64,000 nt of DNA. It comes from an uncultured Mycobacteriaceae bacterium (GTDB lineage: Bacteria; Actinomycetota; Actinomycetes; Mycobacteriales; Mycobacteriaceae). Below are positions 41,561 to 50,714 of the stretch, piece by piece. Position 1 is the stretch's first letter, and every line of letters starts with the position of its first letter. The notes beneath the pieces were generated by a model. It was not told the origin of the DNA, did no database searches, and saw nothing but the letters and a program-made list of their open reading frames with translations. Location: contig CADEGF010000016.1 in the NCBI GenBank assembly GCA_902826815.1, positions 1 through 64,000 of the forward strand, written 5' to 3'. Position numbers and translations under genes: made by a program.

Positions 41561-42742
41561 ATGACCGCGATCCGCGTCAAGGATCTCCATCACCGGTACG
41601 GGACCGGCTCCGGCGCCATGACGTCGGTGGACCACATCTCGTTCGACGTCGAGGACGGTGAGTTCTACACACTCCTCGGGCCGAGCGGATGCGGTAAGAC
41701 CACCACTTTGCGCTGCGTCGCGGGCCTAGAGGATCCGTCGGATGGCGTCATCGAGCTCGACGGCGAAGTCGTGGTCTCGGGTTGCGCTGTGGTTCCCCCG
41801 AACAAGCGCGATATCGGCCTAGTCTTCCAGGACTACGCAGTCTGGCCGCACATGACGGTCTTCGAGAACGTCGCCTACCCGCTGCGGGTCTCACGCAAGG
41901 CGTCACGTTCGGAGATCCGCTCGCGGGTCGAGGAAGCGCTTAGCCTCGTCGGTCTCGAGCAATTCATGAAGCGTCGGGCCACCCAACTCTCCGGCGGGCA
42001 GCAGCAGCGTCTCTCACTCGCACGTGCGCTCGTACGAAAGCCCAAGGTGCTGCTTCTCGACGAGCCGCTCTCCAATCTCGACGCCAAGCTGCGTGAGCAG
42101 ATGCGCACCGAGCTGCGGTCCATTCAGCGGCGCCTCAAGATCGCGACGCTGTTCGTCACGCACGATCAGGTCGAAGCGTTGTCGATGTCGAACCGGATCG
42201 CCGTGATGCGTGACGGGAAGATAGTCCAGGAAGGTACTCCGCGCGAGATCTACCTCAAGCCGAATTGCGAGTTCGTCGCCCGCTTCGTCGGCACGGCGAC
42301 ATTCATCCGCGGAACCGTGACCGCGTACTCCTCACGAGAGGACGAGGCGACACTCACGACGTCCATGGGACCCCTGCGCGCGCGGACGCTGGAAGAGGTC
42401 AGGGTGGGCGACACGGCCGAAGTGGTGGTCCGTCCCGAGGCGGTGCTGCTCAACGATGCGAATGCGGCGACCAACCGCTTCGAGGGCGAGGTCGCGCTCG
42501 CTCACTTCGTCGGTGACGCGGTCGACTACCGCGTGCGTGTCGGCGACGAGTCAATCCGGCTAAAGGCCGGGGGCCGGACAAACCTGCGGCGCGGGACCAA
42601 AGTGCACGTCACCCTGCCGGTCAGCGAGTGCACCGTACTCCGCGACGATGCCGAGTCGACGACCGGCGGAACGGCTGACGCCGACCCGTCGCACAGCCGC
42701 AACGATCTGGAGGTCTCCCCGGCCGAGCCCGTCCACCCCTGA
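41561..42742 (+). CDS. ABC importer B: ATP-binding protein
   Basis: ATPase of 393 residues, ATG 41561. Walker A LGPSGCGKTTT, signature LSGGQQQRLSLARAL, Walker B LLLDEPLSNLDAKLR and THDQVEALS, with a C-terminal TOBE region (FVGTATFIRGTVTAY, VVVRPEAVLL). It ends in a short Asp/Ser/Thr-rich tail not seen in the ATPases of importers A and C. Confidence 0.93.
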   Translation: MTAIRVKDLHHRYGTGSGAMTSVDHISFDVEDGEFYTLLGPSGCGKTTTLRCVAGLEDPSDGVIELDGEVVVSGCAVVPPNKRDIGLVFQDYAVWPHMTVFENVAYPLRVSRKASRSEIRSRVEEALSLVGLEQFMKRRATQLSGGQQQRLSLARALVRKPKVLLLDEPLSNLDAKLREQMRTELRSIQRRLKIATLFVTHDQVEALSMSNRIAVMRDGKIVQEGTPREIYLKPNCEFVARFVGTATFIRGTVTAYSSREDEATLTTSMGPLRARTLEEVRVGDTAEVVVRPEAVLLNDANAATNRFEGEVALAHFVGDAVDYRVRVGDESIRLKAGGRTNLRRGTKVHVTLPVSECTVLRDDAESTTGGTADADPSHSRNDLEVSPAEPVHP

Positions 42743-42790
42743 ACCAGCCAGCGGCCCGCGTTCGGGCACGGCGTCAGAACAGGAGAATCG

Positions 42791-43687
42791 ATGACTTTAG
42801 AACAGTGGGGTGCCCAGCCCGGCACAACCGAGCGGGCGCGTGAGTTCTGGGTCGACTCCGACGGGGTGCGGATCCGCGGCCTCGACTGGGGCGGAAACCC
42901 GCAGGGCAAGACGGCGATCATGCTCCACGGGGTGGGCAGCACCGCCATGTCCTTCAACATGCTCGCACCCCGTCTCGTCGCCTCAATCGGCGACCGCTAC
43001 CGGTTCGTCTCCATCGACCAGCGCGGTGGCGGTGACAGCGACAAACCAGCCTCTGGGTATGAACCCGAATTCTTCGGCCGCGACGTCCTGGCCATACAGC
43101 AGGCAATGGGCGGCGGGATCGCCACGCTCATCGGGCACTCGCGCGGAGCCTGGCTGGCGCCGTACGTCGTCGGGCGGTGGCCACATGCCGTGGAGCGGAT
43201 GGTGCTCATCGACCCGGCCCGCATGAGTTATGAGTCCGAGGAAGCGATGGCGGCCTTCTACGGAAAGGTCCGCGACGGTCTCGGACCGTTCGCATCACGA
43301 GAGGCGGCGATCGAGAACGCGATGCGCAATGCGCCGGACGCCTATTGGGGGCCGGAGCGGCAGATGTCCGTGCTGTCGTGCTACTACGCCGCTTTCGATG
43401 GGTCTGTATTCGGCAAGATGCCGCACTGGGTTCTCGACGAGCTCCAACGCGTCCGCGACGAGGATGTCGTAGGTCCGCTCATCGACTCGATCCGCGTTCC
43501 CACGCTGGTGCTCGTCTCGTCCCGCTCGGACGCGCACCGACAGTCGCAGAAGCTCGAATACGCTCAGCGCATCGAGGGCTCACGGGTCGTCATGCTGGAC
43601 GGCACGCACAACCTGCAACACGACTGCGTGGAACAGGTGGCCACAGAGATCGAAGCGCACCTCTTAGCCGCGCCGGCCGCACGCTGA
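42791..43687 (+). CDS. Alpha/beta hydrolase (operon B)
   Basis: Protein of 298 residues. AIMLHGVGSTAMSF (oxyanion hole), SIDQRGGGDSDKP, nucleophile elbow LIGHSRGAWLAPY with Ser in GHSRG, acid in VLVSSRSDAH and catalytic His in DGTHNLQHD. The overall pattern resembles C-C bond or amide hydrolases such as N-formylmaleamate deformylase and MhpC-like enzymes. It is last gene of operon B, 48 bp after the ATPase gene. Confidence 0.87.
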   Translation: MTLEQWGAQPGTTERAREFWVDSDGVRIRGLDWGGNPQGKTAIMLHGVGSTAMSFNMLAPRLVASIGDRYRFVSIDQRGGGDSDKPASGYEPEFFGRDVLAIQQAMGGGIATLIGHSRGAWLAPYVVGRWPHAVERMVLIDPARMSYESEEAMAAFYGKVRDGLGPFASREAAIENAMRNAPDAYWGPERQMSVLSCYYAAFDGSVFGKMPHWVLDELQRVRDEDVVGPLIDSIRVPTLVLVSSRSDAHRQSQKLEYAQRIEGSRVVMLDGTHNLQHDCVEQVATEIEAHLLAAPAAR

Positions 43688-43706
43688 CACAGAGCCAATC
43701 GAGCAC

Positions 43707-43730
43707 CCCACCGCGCCCCGCGACGGTGGG
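43707..43730 (+). terminator. Probable hairpin terminator of operon B
   Basis: CCCACCG at 43707-43713 and CGGTGGG at 43724-43730 form a 7-bp stem 20 bp after the hydrolase stop, with a TT after the stem. The rest of 43731-43972 carries operator-like site 3 and no gene. Confidence 0.5.
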
Positions 43731-43857
43731 TTCAGCCGCTTCGCGGCGGATGACCGCGCCCACCGGTGAGCACGAGCACAGATGCCGGCGAGAGCGCCGT
43801 TAGATCACAACTTCGTCTAGCGCTCATCCGTACGCTCGACTATGGTTTCTGCATCAT

Positions 43858-43870
43858 GAATAAAAGATAT
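43858..43870. promoter_or_regulatory. Operator-like site 3 (reverse ATATCTTTTATTC)
   Basis: Read on the minus strand it is the weakest of the six related sites, with one C changed to T in the conserved half. It lies about 100 bp before operon C in an AT-rich patch. Confidence 0.35.
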
Positions 43871-43972
43871 AGTTCCCGCGTCGTGGCTGCGCCGCCCGCC
43901 TTCTGCAAATAACACCGTGATTGCTCCGGCTCACCAGATCGCGGCGACTCTGTGCCCACCGAAGCGAGAAAT

Positions 43973-45214
43973 ATGATCGAAATCGAGAACTTGAAGCGCA
44001 CGTTCGCCGCCCGCGGTGAACGGGTTCACGCGCTCAAGGGCATCAATCTGAGCGTCCCGAACGAGAAGTTCTTCACCCTGCTCGGCCCCAGTGGATGCGG
44101 CAAGACCACCACGCTGCGGTCCGTGGCCGGCCTGGAACGACCCGATGGTGGGGAGATCCGCATCGACGGCACGACGGTGTTCTCCAAAACGCGGAATGTG
44201 CACATGCCGCCCGAGCGACGCAATCTCGCCATGGTGTTTCAGAGCTACGCCATCTGGCCCCATATGACCTGCGCGCAAAATGTGGCCTTCCCGCTGGAAT
44301 CTCTGCCGCGGAACACGAAGCCAGGGCGATCGGAGATCAAGCAGCGCGTCAAAGACGCCATGTCGGCGGTGCAGTTGCACGAGCACCTCGATCGCGCCGC
44401 CAATGAACTGTCCGGCGGCCAGAAGCAGCGGCTTGCACTTGCCCGCGCTCTCGTCACCGATCCGTCATTGCTGCTCTTGGACGAGCCACTTTCGAACCTC
44501 GACGCCGGTCTGCGACAAGCGATGCGCCTCGAGATCCGGTCGTTGCAGCGGCGACTCCGGCTGTCCGTCTTGTACGTGACGCATGACCAGGCAGAAGCCC
44601 TGTCGATGTCGAATCTGGTGGCGGTCATGCGAAACGGTGAGGTGATCCAGGTCGGCACGCCGAGACAGATTTACAACGAGCCCGCAACGACTTTCGTGGC
44701 GGAATTCGTCGGCAACATCAACAGGGTTTCGGGCACCATCGTCGGAAGCGAACCGGGAGCTCTTGACATCGATACACCGATCGGACGCCTCACCGCCGCC
44801 GCTCAGCACGAATTGTCACCGAGAGACAGCTGCGAGGTCATCATTCGTCCCGAGCAGATCGACGTGCTGCCCGCCGCGGCAGCCGATGAGGTTGCCTCGC
44901 CGAGTCATTCGCTGATCCGCGGCAGGATCGCCCGGTCGGTCTTCTACGGCCAGTACGTATACACCGAGGTTGACGTGAACGACGTTCTGGTTCGCGGACA
45001 TGTCCATCCGTCGGCGGAGTTCAAACGCGGCGAGGACGTCGTCCTGCGGATTCCGCACCGGCAGGTCCGGTTGTTCGACTCCTCCGACGACGACGGTACC
45101 GACCCGGGGTGGAAGCGGCCCAGTGAGACGAGTTCGGCCGAAATCGACGACTTCGAAGACGAACTCGACGCCGTGCCGACAGCCCGCGCGCGCGTGACCA
45201 CCGCCAAACGATGA
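43973..45214 (+). CDS. ABC importer C: ATP-binding protein
   Basis: ATPase of 413 residues, ATG 43973 (GTG 43952 alternative). Walker A LGPSGCGKTTT, signature LSGGQKQRLALARAL, Walker B LLLDEPLSNLDAGLR, THDQAEALS. The C-terminal part has TOBE-like strands (EFVGNINRVSGTIV, VIIRPEQIDVLP) and an acidic/basic tail. In this operon the ATPase gene comes first, unlike in operons A and B. Confidence 0.93.
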   Translation: MIEIENLKRTFAARGERVHALKGINLSVPNEKFFTLLGPSGCGKTTTLRSVAGLERPDGGEIRIDGTTVFSKTRNVHMPPERRNLAMVFQSYAIWPHMTCAQNVAFPLESLPRNTKPGRSEIKQRVKDAMSAVQLHEHLDRAANELSGGQKQRLALARALVTDPSLLLLDEPLSNLDAGLRQAMRLEIRSLQRRLRLSVLYVTHDQAEALSMSNLVAVMRNGEVIQVGTPRQIYNEPATTFVAEFVGNINRVSGTIVGSEPGALDIDTPIGRLTAAAQHELSPRDSCEVIIRPEQIDVLPAAAADEVASPSHSLIRGRIARSVFYGQYVYTEVDVNDVLVRGHVHPSAEFKRGEDVVLRIPHRQVRLFDSSDDDGTDPGWKRPSETSSAEIDDFEDELDAVPTARARVTTAKR

Positions 45215-45239
45215 ACGAAAGCGAAAGGACCCAAACGAA

Positions 45240-46268
45240 ATGCGGATGAACTGCAAGCGCTTAATGGGCATGGCGTTGGCCACGGCGATGACCGTCAGCC
45301 TGGCCGCATGCGGCGGTGGCGGCGGCGCCCCCGGCACGAGCGGTGATGAGCAGGCCGCCTCGGGCGGCGGCAAGAACATCGTCTATTACACGACGCGACC
45401 TGAAGACGGCTTGCCGGGGTTGAAGGACGCGTTCGAGAAGGCCAATCCCGGCTACACGCTGGAGGTCATCCGTGGCTCGTCCAGCGACATGGTCGCCCGG
45501 TTGATCACCGAAGCGTCCGCCAAGCAGCAGAAGGCCGATCTCGTCGAGATCAACTCGCTGCCGATGTCGGAACTGTCGGAGGCGGGAATCCTCGGCACAT
45601 TACCGTCATCAATCCTCGACAAACTTCCCGAGAAGGCGAAGTCACCCGACGGTTCGTATGCCGGCACGCGTTACTTCGGGCATCTGACCCCGTACAACAA
45701 GGACCTGGTCCCCCAGGCTGAATGGCCAACCAGCTACAAGGATTTCCTCAAGCCGTACTGGAAAGGCCAGTTCATCGTCGGCGCCAACGACGTGGAGTGG
45801 GCATACCAGGTCTACGCCTCGATGGGCCCCGAAGAAAGCTTGAAGTTCATGCAACAGATCGCCGCGCAGGAACCGCAAATTCGCGACGAGGGACGCGGTG
45901 CGATCGCCGAACTCATTGCCGTCGGTCAGGCCAAGGCCGCGGTGATGACGCTGGCGTACCACGTAACGAACCGGGAAGCCAAAGGTCTGCCGATCGCGGG
46001 AGCGCCCTGGGTTCCGCCCCTGCTCAACATCGACTGGATGGCGACGTTCAAGGGCGCCCCCAATCCCGAGGCCACCGACGTGTTCCTGAAGTGGCTGTTC
46101 AGCGAACAGGGCATCGCCACGGACGCCGAGCTGGGCTTCAACCGCATCGGCGACGCGGGCACCCAGGAGGCGCTCGCAGATCCCAACCTGCTGATCCTGT
46201 CGCCGGCCACCGCTGACGATCAGAAGAAAGCCGCCGACGATTTTGAAAGTGTGTTCGGAACACATTGA
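45240..46268 (+). CDS. ABC importer C: substrate-binding lipoprotein
   Basis: Protein of 342 residues with lipobox SLAAC (Cys24) followed by a Gly run. Family 1 pattern: IVYYTTRPEDGLPGLKDAFEKANPGY, DLVEINSLPMSELSEAG, YGP-like SMGPEESLKFMQQIAAQEP, VLTLAYH-like VMTLAYHVTNREAKG. It ends with an overlap (TTGA) with the permease start. Ligand unknown. Confidence 0.9.
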   Translation: MRMNCKRLMGMALATAMTVSLAACGGGGGAPGTSGDEQAASGGGKNIVYYTTRPEDGLPGLKDAFEKANPGYTLEVIRGSSSDMVARLITEASAKQQKADLVEINSLPMSELSEAGILGTLPSSILDKLPEKAKSPDGSYAGTRYFGHLTPYNKDLVPQAEWPTSYKDFLKPYWKGQFIVGANDVEWAYQVYASMGPEESLKFMQQIAAQEPQIRDEGRGAIAELIAVGQAKAAVMTLAYHVTNREAKGLPIAGAPWVPPLLNIDWMATFKGAPNPEATDVFLKWLFSEQGIATDAELGFNRIGDAGTQEALADPNLLILSPATADDQKKAADDFESVFGTH

Positions 46269-48019
46269 GTCAGTTACTGATTGACGAGCCGGACACCCCG
46301 ACCCGTCAGGAAGCCCCCGAATCTGCTTCGACAACAGCACTGCGCAGACTGCTCCGGCCAGTGGGGTGGGTCAGTGGCGGGGCGTTGGTCGCATTCCTGC
46401 TGATCCCGTTGGGGTATCTGCTGTGGAACAGCTTCAGTCAGGGGCTGCTCGCCGGAGACAGCGGGCGCACGCTCGAGAACTACCGCGAAGTGTTCACCTC
46501 GGACGGCTTGTGGCCGCTGATCAGGAATTCAGCGGTTTACGGCCTCGGGGTGTGCGTCCTGGCCGTCACGATCGGCGGGTCGCTGGCGTGGGTCGGTGAG
46601 CGGACGAATGCTCCGCTGCGCGGCTGGCTGCTGCCGATCGGCCTTATGCCGCTGGCGATCCCGGGCGTGCTGTTCACTTTGAGCGGCATCCTGATGTTCT
46701 CCAAGGACACCGGCTTGATCAATCAGTTCGTCGCGACGTTCACCCCGTTCGACAACGTCCTCAACATCTACTCGATGCCGGGAATGATCCTGATCGAAGG
46801 GGCGCAGGCTTCTCCGCTGGCCTACTTGATGATCTCCGGGTACCTCAAGTCTGTCGACAGCTCCCTGGAAGAGGCTGCCCGTGTCGCCGGCGCCGGAGTG
46901 TCCCGCACACTGCGCAGGATCACCGCTCCCCTTGGCGCGCCGACACTGCTGGGTGTGCTGCTGCTGATCTTCGTGCGGACCATCGAATCGTTCGAGACCC
47001 CCGCATTGGTCGGTATCCCGGCCAGAATCCCGGTATTCACCTCACTGATCTATCTGGCTATCCGTGATTCGCCGCCGAACTTTGCGCTGGCGTCCGCCTA
47101 CAGTGTGTTGCTTGTTGTGCTGACGTCGATCGGCATCTTCTTGTACGCCCGCGTGCTGCGCAGGAGCGGTCAATACGCGACGATCACGGGTAAGGGCGCC
47201 GCGAACACGCTGCTCGATCTCGGCGCGTGGCGATGGGTCGTGACAGCCGGAGTGCTCGTCTACGCGTTGTTCGTCGTGGTGTTGCCAATCGTGGTGCTGA
47301 CGTGGACATCCCTGCTGCCGTCGTTCCAAGTGCCAAGTGCCAAGGCATTTTCCAATATGAATTTAGACAACTACAGCCGTGTCCTCAGCCGGCCGGACTT
47401 CCAATCGGCGGTGACCAACACGGCGGTCCTCGCGGTAACCAGCGCTCTGATAGTCAGCGCGGTCGCGCTGGTCATCGCTTGGGTCAGCCTGCGCTCGCGG
47501 ATGCGGGCAGCCTGGCTCGTCGACACCATCGCGTCGGTACCGCTCGTCGTCCCCGGCATCGTCATGGGCATGGCCTTCCTTTCCCTGGCACTCAATGTGC
47601 CGGTCGCCCTCTACGGGACGATGCTGATCCTGATCCTGCTGCACACCACCCGGTTCCTGCCCTACGGCGTTCGCACCGCGACTGCCGGGCTGGCTCAGGT
47701 TGACGCTGAGTTGGAGGAAGCCGGCGCGATGTCCGGTGCCGGCTGGTTCCACCGAATGCGCAAAATCGTGTTGCCACTTGTGCTGCCGACGTTGTTCGGC
47801 GGCTTCCTGTACGCCGCGCTGTTATCGGTGCGTGAGCTCGCCGGAAGCATCATGGTGTACACGGTCGACACCCGGCTGTTCTCGATCCTCATTTTCGACT
47901 ACTGGCAGAACGGAGAACTCGGATTGCTGTCCGCCGCCAGTGTCCTCGTGGTGATCGTGCTGATGGCCTTCGTGTTCTTGATGAAAAGACTTGGCGTTCT
48001 CGGCCCGGGAGCACGTTAA
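46265..48019 (+). CDS. ABC importer C: double-domain permease
   Basis: Permease of 584 residues, start TTG 46265 in a TTGA overlap with the lipoprotein stop. The EAA loops are EEAARVAGAGVSRTLRRITAP and EEAGAMSGAGWFHRMRKIVLP. It has about 12 helices in two homologous halves. The next gene starts immediately after its stop codon (TAAGTG), so coupling with the TPP enzyme is tight. Confidence 0.92.
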   Translation: MSQLLIDEPDTPTRQEAPESASTTALRRLLRPVGWVSGGALVAFLLIPLGYLLWNSFSQGLLAGDSGRTLENYREVFTSDGLWPLIRNSAVYGLGVCVLAVTIGGSLAWVGERTNAPLRGWLLPIGLMPLAIPGVLFTLSGILMFSKDTGLINQFVATFTPFDNVLNIYSMPGMILIEGAQASPLAYLMISGYLKSVDSSLEEAARVAGAGVSRTLRRITAPLGAPTLLGVLLLIFVRTIESFETPALVGIPARIPVFTSLIYLAIRDSPPNFALASAYSVLLVVLTSIGIFLYARVLRRSGQYATITGKGAANTLLDLGAWRWVVTAGVLVYALFVVVLPIVVLTWTSLLPSFQVPSAKAFSNMNLDNYSRVLSRPDFQSAVTNTAVLAVTSALIVSAVALVIAWVSLRSRMRAAWLVDTIASVPLVVPGIVMGMAFLSLALNVPVALYGTMLILILLHTTRFLPYGVRTATAGLAQVDAELEEAGAMSGAGWFHRMRKIVLPLVLPTLFGGFLYAALLSVRELAGSIMVYTVDTRLFSILIFDYWQNGELGLLSAASVLVVIVLMAFVFLMKRLGVLGPGAR

Positions 48020-49741
48020 GTGCGCAAACAGTACGGGTCCGATCTCGTCGTCGAATTGCTTCAATCCTTCGGTATCAGACACGTAGCTTTCAATCCGGGC
48101 GCCTCTTTTCGCGGGCTGCACGAATCGTTGGTGACCGCAGGATCGGACGGACCCGAGATCATCGAGGTTCCCCACGAGAAGATCGCCGTAGGGATCGCCC
48201 ACGGATACGCCAAGACCATCGGTAAGCCGATGGCAGTGGTGATCCATGACTTGGTCGGATTGCTACACGCACCGCTGGGCATCTACTACGCGTACGCCGA
48301 CCGGGCCCCCATCCTGCTCCTTGGGGGTGCGGGGCCGATCGACGCAGCGGTCCGGCGACCATGGATCGACTGGGTGCATTCCGCGAACATCCAGAACACC
48401 GCGGTGCGTGACTACACGAAATGGGACGACTATCCGGCGTCGAATGCCGCGTTGGCCGATTCGATGGCGCGGGCACACACGATTGCGATCACGGAGCCGA
48501 AGGGGCCTGTTTACGTCGCGGTCGACTCCGAGTTGCAGGAGCAGGAACTCCCGGAGTGGCCGGCGCTTCCCGAACCCAAGCCGCCAACCAGGTTGGCTGC
48601 CGACCCGGCTGCAATCGACCGCATCGCCGACGCGCTCATGGCGGCCGAGCGGCCCATGTTCGTTGCCGGTTCGGTGGGCCGTGACCCGGCGATGTGGGAT
48701 GTCATGGTCGATCTGGCCGAGACGGTGGGAGCCGGCGTTGTCGATACCGAGCTACGACCCAACTTTCCGACCTGCCATCCGCTGAATCAGACGGGAACCG
48801 CGTCGCTCGCGGAGGCGGACGTGGTCGTGCTCTTGGACATCAAGGACGTCGGCCAGCACACGGCCGTTCTCACCAAGCGCGACCGTGGCGGCAGGCCTCG
48901 GCTGGCCCAGGGGGCGATGCTGGTCGATATCGGTTTCGCGGATATCGGAATCTCGTCGTGGTCGGCCGATTACGGCAGCTGGTATGAGCCCGATGAACGG
49001 GTGGCCGCCGACACGTCGATGGCACTGCCGCAATTACTCGAAGCATGTCGCGGTCGTGGCGCCGACACCGATCGACGAAAGCCATGGCGAACTGTGCTGG
49101 CGCACCGCAGTACTGATCAACGCGAGGCGTGGCGGCAAGCCGCCAAGGTCCCAAATCCCGAGGGTGGCATCACTTCGGCGCAACTCGTGGAGGCGGTCGG
49201 CGAGTTCATCGCTCCCTACGATTGGGTGTTGACCGCGGGGACCGGTGACGGCTGGGCGCACAAACTCTGGGACTTCGACCGCCCCGACCGCCATCCGGGA
49301 CGAAGCCTGGGCACCGCCACGCAGATCGGGATCTCGCTAGGAGTTGCGCTGGCGCACAAGGGTACTGGGAAGTTCGTTGTTGACCTGCAGCCAGATGGGG
49401 ATCTGCTGTTCGACGCCAGCGCCCTTTGGGTCGCGGCGAAGTACGACCTGCCAATGCTGGTCGTCATGGTGAATAACCGCGCATACAACAACGACTGGAA
49501 TCACCAGCTGACGATGGCCGACCTGAGGTCCACGCCACGCGACGACGCCCGAGTGGCCATCACCATCGAGGACCCCGTCGTCGATTTCGCGACGATGGCA
49601 CGGTCACTCGGTTGCTACGCCGAGGGCCCGATCACGGAGCTCCACGAGCTTCCGTCCGCATTGAAGCGCGCCGCTGATGTCGTGCTCGACGGGCGTCCGG
49701 CACTGGTGGACGTGGTGTGTTGGCCCGAGCGGTCACACTAG
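48020..49741 (+). CDS. Thiamine-pyrophosphate-dependent enzyme (acetolactate synthase-like)
   Basis: Protein of 573 residues, start GTG 48020 with zero spacing from the permease. The N-terminal Pyr domain has GIRHVAFNPGASFRGLHESL and IIEVPHEKIAVGIAHGYAK with the activating Glu. The central Rossmann-like domain includes RPMFVAGSVGRDP. The PP domain has TAGTGDGWAHK and the TPP/Mg motif DLQPDGDLLFDASALWVAA...NN. The family covers decarboxylases and carboligases such as glyoxylate carboligase and benzoylformate decarboxylase; the subtype is unclear. It is paired with a hydroxyacid dehydrogenase gene 30 bp downstream. Confidence 0.85.
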   Translation: MRKQYGSDLVVELLQSFGIRHVAFNPGASFRGLHESLVTAGSDGPEIIEVPHEKIAVGIAHGYAKTIGKPMAVVIHDLVGLLHAPLGIYYAYADRAPILLLGGAGPIDAAVRRPWIDWVHSANIQNTAVRDYTKWDDYPASNAALADSMARAHTIAITEPKGPVYVAVDSELQEQELPEWPALPEPKPPTRLAADPAAIDRIADALMAAERPMFVAGSVGRDPAMWDVMVDLAETVGAGVVDTELRPNFPTCHPLNQTGTASLAEADVVVLLDIKDVGQHTAVLTKRDRGGRPRLAQGAMLVDIGFADIGISSWSADYGSWYEPDERVAADTSMALPQLLEACRGRGADTDRRKPWRTVLAHRSTDQREAWRQAAKVPNPEGGITSAQLVEAVGEFIAPYDWVLTAGTGDGWAHKLWDFDRPDRHPGRSLGTATQIGISLGVALAHKGTGKFVVDLQPDGDLLFDASALWVAAKYDLPMLVVMVNNRAYNNDWNHQLTMADLRSTPRDDARVAITIEDPVVDFATMARSLGCYAEGPITELHELPSALKRAADVVLDGRPALVDVVCWPERSH

Positions 49742-49771
49742 CCACGTGCGAATCGAATTGGAGGACCAGCG

Positions 49772-50668
49772 ATGAACATAGAGACGGTCGCGGTGGAGAA
49801 CCCGATTTCGCCTCCGGACGGTATTGCGGTCGTCGGCCTGGGCAAGATGGGTCTGCCGATGGCCAGACATCTGCGGGACGCCGGCTTTCGGGTGGTCGGT
49901 TTCGACCTTTCGCAAGCCTCCCAGGACAAGGCTGCCGAGTTGGGGATCGAAGTCGCGGGCTCCCCCGCCGACGCGGCCGCCAAGACAGCGGCAGCGCTGG
50001 TGGTCGTCGGATTCGACAACCAAGCAATCGATGTCATCTCGGGCGCAGACCAATGTCTTCTCGCCGGCGCGTCTGATGGCTACATCATCGCGATGTGCAG
50101 CACTGTCGAGATGTCGACGTCCGTGCAGATGGCGGCATCCGCCGAGAAGGTGGGCGCGATCCTGGTGGATGCGACGTTGTGCCTTGGGGAGCCGGCTGCC
50201 GAGGACGCGAGCCTGTTGATCATGTGCGGCGGTCCCCCAGCGGCACTGAATCGACTGCAGCCGGTATTGGAGACGGTGGGTCAGAAGATCTATCGGCTGG
50301 GCGATGTCGGCGCCGGCCAGGTCGGCAAGATGTTGAACAACTATCTGCTGTGGACCTCGGTCGTGGCCAACTACGAGGCCCTGCGGCTCGGCGGACGGTT
50401 AGGACTCGATCTCGACGCGCTGCGCCGCTCTTTAATGCTCAGCAGCGGCAACAACTGGGCGTTGGAAACCTGGCTGCGGTCCCGCCCGATGCCGTGGGCG
50501 GAGAAGGACATGCGCATCGTCATGCAGCACGCCGACGAAGCCGGTTTGCCGATGCCGAACGCCGGCTTGGTGCGCGAAGAGATCAAAGAGATCAAACTGG
50601 TCAAGAAGACCTGGACCGAGGGCGGCGTGGCGGCGAGCATGGACGAGTTCACCAGGGCCCACCTGTGA
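49772..50668 (+). CDS. NAD(P)-dependent beta-hydroxyacid dehydrogenase
   Basis: Protein of 298 residues. An N-terminal Rossmann fold with GLGKMGLPMARHLRDAGFRVVGFD, the linker with MCSTVEMSTSVQ and VDATLCLGEPAAEDASLLIMCGG, and the conserved catalytic Lys helix VGAGQVGKMLNNYLLWTSVV place it with 3-hydroxyisobutyrate/tartronate semialdehyde reductases. A TPP lyase followed by such a reductase is the order of glyoxylate carboligase and tartronate semialdehyde reductase, but this is only an analogy. Fifth gene of operon C. Confidence 0.88.
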   Translation: MNIETVAVENPISPPDGIAVVGLGKMGLPMARHLRDAGFRVVGFDLSQASQDKAAELGIEVAGSPADAAAKTAAALVVVGFDNQAIDVISGADQCLLAGASDGYIIAMCSTVEMSTSVQMAASAEKVGAILVDATLCLGEPAAEDASLLIMCGGPPAALNRLQPVLETVGQKIYRLGDVGAGQVGKMLNNYLLWTSVVANYEALRLGGRLGLDLDALRRSLMLSSGNNWALETWLRSRPMPWAEKDMRIVMQHADEAGLPMPNAGLVREEIKEIKLVKKTWTEGGVAASMDEFTRAHL

Positions 50669-50683
50669 GTCGATCAGCGAAAC

Positions 50684-50708
50684 GTCAGGCGTCCCAGGCG
50701 GTGGCGCA
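50684..50708. repeat. 25-bp gene-tail repeat, right copy
   Basis: GTCAGGCGTCCCAGGC followed by GGTGGCGCA; two differences from 37355-37379. On the minus strand it still reads CATAWDA stop, the end of the zinc-ribbon protein, but no such gene lies to its right. Confidence 0.6.
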
Positions 50709-50714
50709 CTCCCT

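Noticed and set aside
32145-48019. Iron(III) uptake systems
   Set aside because: The ABC proteins resemble the Fe(III)/FbpABC group, but operon partners are catabolic enzymes and no siderophore or iron-regulator signature was seen. I therefore leave the ligand open.
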